Assembly (NCBI GenBank): GCA_023420245.1
Contig: JAEZWL010000121.1
Span: forward strand, 1 to 7,065
DNA length: 7,065 nucleotides
DNA from: Bacillota bacterium
GTDB lineage: Bacteria; Bacillota; Clostridia; Oscillospirales; Acutalibacteraceae
Direction: 5' to 3'
Shown here: positions 6,000-7,065 of the stretch, in pieces
How positions within the stretch are numbered: the first letter of the stretch is position 1
Layout of the letters: every line of letters begins with the position of its first letter
The notes under the pieces: generated by a model
Database searches by the model: none
What the model saw: the letters and a program-made list of their open reading frames with translations, nothing else
What the model was told of the DNA's origin: nothing
Made by a program: the position numbers and the translations under genes

Positions 6000-7065
6000 A
6001 TGAAAAGAATCGGAATCTTAACCAGCGGCGGTGACTGTCAGGGCCTGAATGCCGCAATTCGGGGCGTTGCAAAAGCGCTTTATGAGAGGTTTGACGACGA
6101 GGTTGAAATCTACGGAATCATCGACGGCTACCGTGGTCTGATTGAAGGAAATTACAAGCATATGAGATCTTCGGATTTTTCCGGAATCCTTACGCTGGGC
6201 GGTACGATACTTGGCACCTCGCGCCAGCCATTCAAGCTGATGCGCGTGGTAGACGAGGGCAGTGTGGACAAGGTCAAGAGTATGAAGAACAATTACAAAA
6301 AAATGAAGCTGGACTGCCTGGTGATACTGGGCGGCAACGGAACGCACAAAACAGCCAATCTACTAAACGAAGAGGGTTTAAACGTGGTGACGCTGCCGAA
6401 AACCATCGACAATGATATCTGGGGAACCGAAATGACCTTTGGCTTCAGCAGCGCGGTCGAAATCGCAACCAACGTGATTGACTGTATTCACACTACCGCA
6501 ACCTCGCACGGGCGGGTTTTCATCGTGGAGGTCATGGGGCATAAAGCCGGATGGATGACCCTGCACGCCGGTATCTCCGGCGGTGCCGATGTGATTCTGC
6601 TGCCAGAAATCCCCTATGACACCGATAAAATCGTGAAGACACTCGGTGAGCGCAACAAAGACGGCAAACGTTTCTCCATTCTTGCCGTCGCAGAGGGCGC
6701 GCTTTCCTGTGAAGAAGCAAAGATGAGCAAGAAGGAATTCAAGGCATCCCGGGCGCAAATGGGATTCCCTTCAATTTCATACCGTCTCGCGAAGGAAATC
6801 GGGGAGAAAACCGGTCAGGAAATCCGCGTTACCGTTCCGGGTCATTTTCAGCGCGGCGGGAGTCCCTGTCCCTATGATCGCCTGCTGGCTACACGCTTCG
6901 GCGCGACAGCGGCAAAGCTGATTGCGGAAAAGAATTACGGAAATATGGTAGCGCTCAGGGACGGTGTGATTGTTCCGGTTCCGCTGAGCGAGGTAGCCGG
7001 TAAGCTGAAGCTGGTACCCACGGACAGCGATATCATTCAAACCGCCCGCGATATCGGTATCACAT
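6000..7065 (+). CDS. pfkA: 6-phosphofructokinase (3' partial, phosphoryl donor uncertain)
   Basis: Phosphorylates fructose 6-phosphate to fructose 1,6-bisphosphate in glycolysis. 355 codons are visible and the frame is open at the right edge; probably little is missing. Motifs: GGDCQGLNA (10-18), LGGTILGTSR (66-75), LGGNGT (110-115), PKTIDND (133-139) with catalytic base Asp137, SHGR (169-172), and GHFQRGGSP (281-289). Sugar-phosphate contacts equivalent to E. coli Arg162, Arg243, His249 and Arg252 are present (Arg172, Arg276, His282, Arg285), as is Arg75 (E. coli Arg72). The donor-site code is mixed: Gly114 matches ATP enzymes (E. coli Gly104), Lys134 matches PPi enzymes (E. coli Gly124), Asn113 replaces the magnesium-linked Asp103, and His181 replaces Arg171. 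Spacing to the C-terminal motifs is about 20 residues longer than in E. coli between SHGR and the GHFQRGG region. Start: ATG at 6000 with a GAG-rich weak binding site (5985-5994). It lies 68 bp after ppk1, so co-transcription is possible but not proven. Confidence 0.92.
   Translation, partial: MKRIGILTSGGDCQGLNAAIRGVAKALYERFDDEVEIYGIIDGYRGLIEGNYKHMRSSDFSGILTLGGTILGTSRQPFKLMRVVDEGSVDKVKSMKNNYKKMKLDCLVILGGNGTHKTANLLNEEGLNVVTLPKTIDNDIWGTEMTFGFSSAVEIATNVIDCIHTTATSHGRVFIVEVMGHKAGWMTLHAGISGGADVILLPEIPYDTDKIVKTLGERNKDGKRFSILAVAEGALSCEEAKMSKKEFKASRAQMGFPSISYRLAKEIGEKTGQEIRVTVPGHFQRGGSPCPYDRLLATRFGATAAKLIAEKNYGNMVALRDGVIVPVPLSEVAGKLKLVPTDSDIIQTARDIGIT

Noticed and set aside
5983..6003. A six-codon leader frame (MRVKKR) whose TGA stop overlaps the ATG of the phosphofructokinase.
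   Set aside because: The only upstream Shine-Dalgarno-like bases (AGG at 5978-5980) are 2 nt from its ATG, too close to work, and the peptide shows no attenuation-type residues.
6018..7040. Several minus-strand open frames (6018-6347, 6378-6758, 6777-7040) at the right edge.
   Set aside because: They lie opposite a continuous + strand phosphofructokinase frame with all its family motifs, so they are shadows of it.

Overview
The window looks like chromosomal DNA from a low-to-middle GC Firmicute, most likely a member of the Clostridia (Oscillospirales/Ruminococcaceae-like). The evidence is the strong AGGAGG-type ribosome binding sites, a textbook sigma-A promoter, tightly packed co-directional genes, a CsoR-type copper repressor, and a phosphofructokinase of the 'GGNGT...PKTIDND' kind that I associate with clostridial genomes. 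The taxon is inferred from protein style, not from a marker gene. All genes are on the + strand, and no mobile element, CRISPR array, tRNA or rRNA is visible.

Left part (1-1467): the end of a copper-export operon. The C-terminal half of a P1B-1 Cu(I) ATPase (CopA) runs in frame into a CopZ-like heavy-metal-associated domain. That domain keeps its own ribosome binding site and ATG, so a free copper chaperone could also be made. A CsoR-family repressor with the full Cys-His-Cys copper site follows 26 bp later. Together they export, carry and sense copper. A membrane CDP-alcohol phosphatidyltransferase (1523-2053) follows and may be read from the same transcript.

Right part (2153-7065): a new transcription unit. 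An extended -10 sigma-A promoter, overlapped by a 7-bp inverted repeat, drives a Ppx/GppA-family protein (2220-3773) and polyphosphate kinase Ppk1 (3814-5931). A 6-phosphofructokinase that runs off the right edge lies 68 bp downstream (from 6000). Ppk1 has all its catalytic residues. The Ppx-like partner has lost two of the acidic residues that E. coli PPX uses for catalysis (D143 to Tyr, E150 to Gly), although its fold signatures and length are intact. This is the most interesting point in the window: a probably impaired or repurposed polyphosphatase made together with an apparently intact polyphosphate synthase. The phosphofructokinase has a mixed set of phosphoryl-donor residues, so its donor (ATP or PPi) cannot be settled by sight.

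I did not find an obviously new multi-gene system. The leads are the degenerate Ppx, the CopA-CopZ fusion with a retained internal start, the promoter/operator before ppx, and the mixed-determinant phosphofructokinase.
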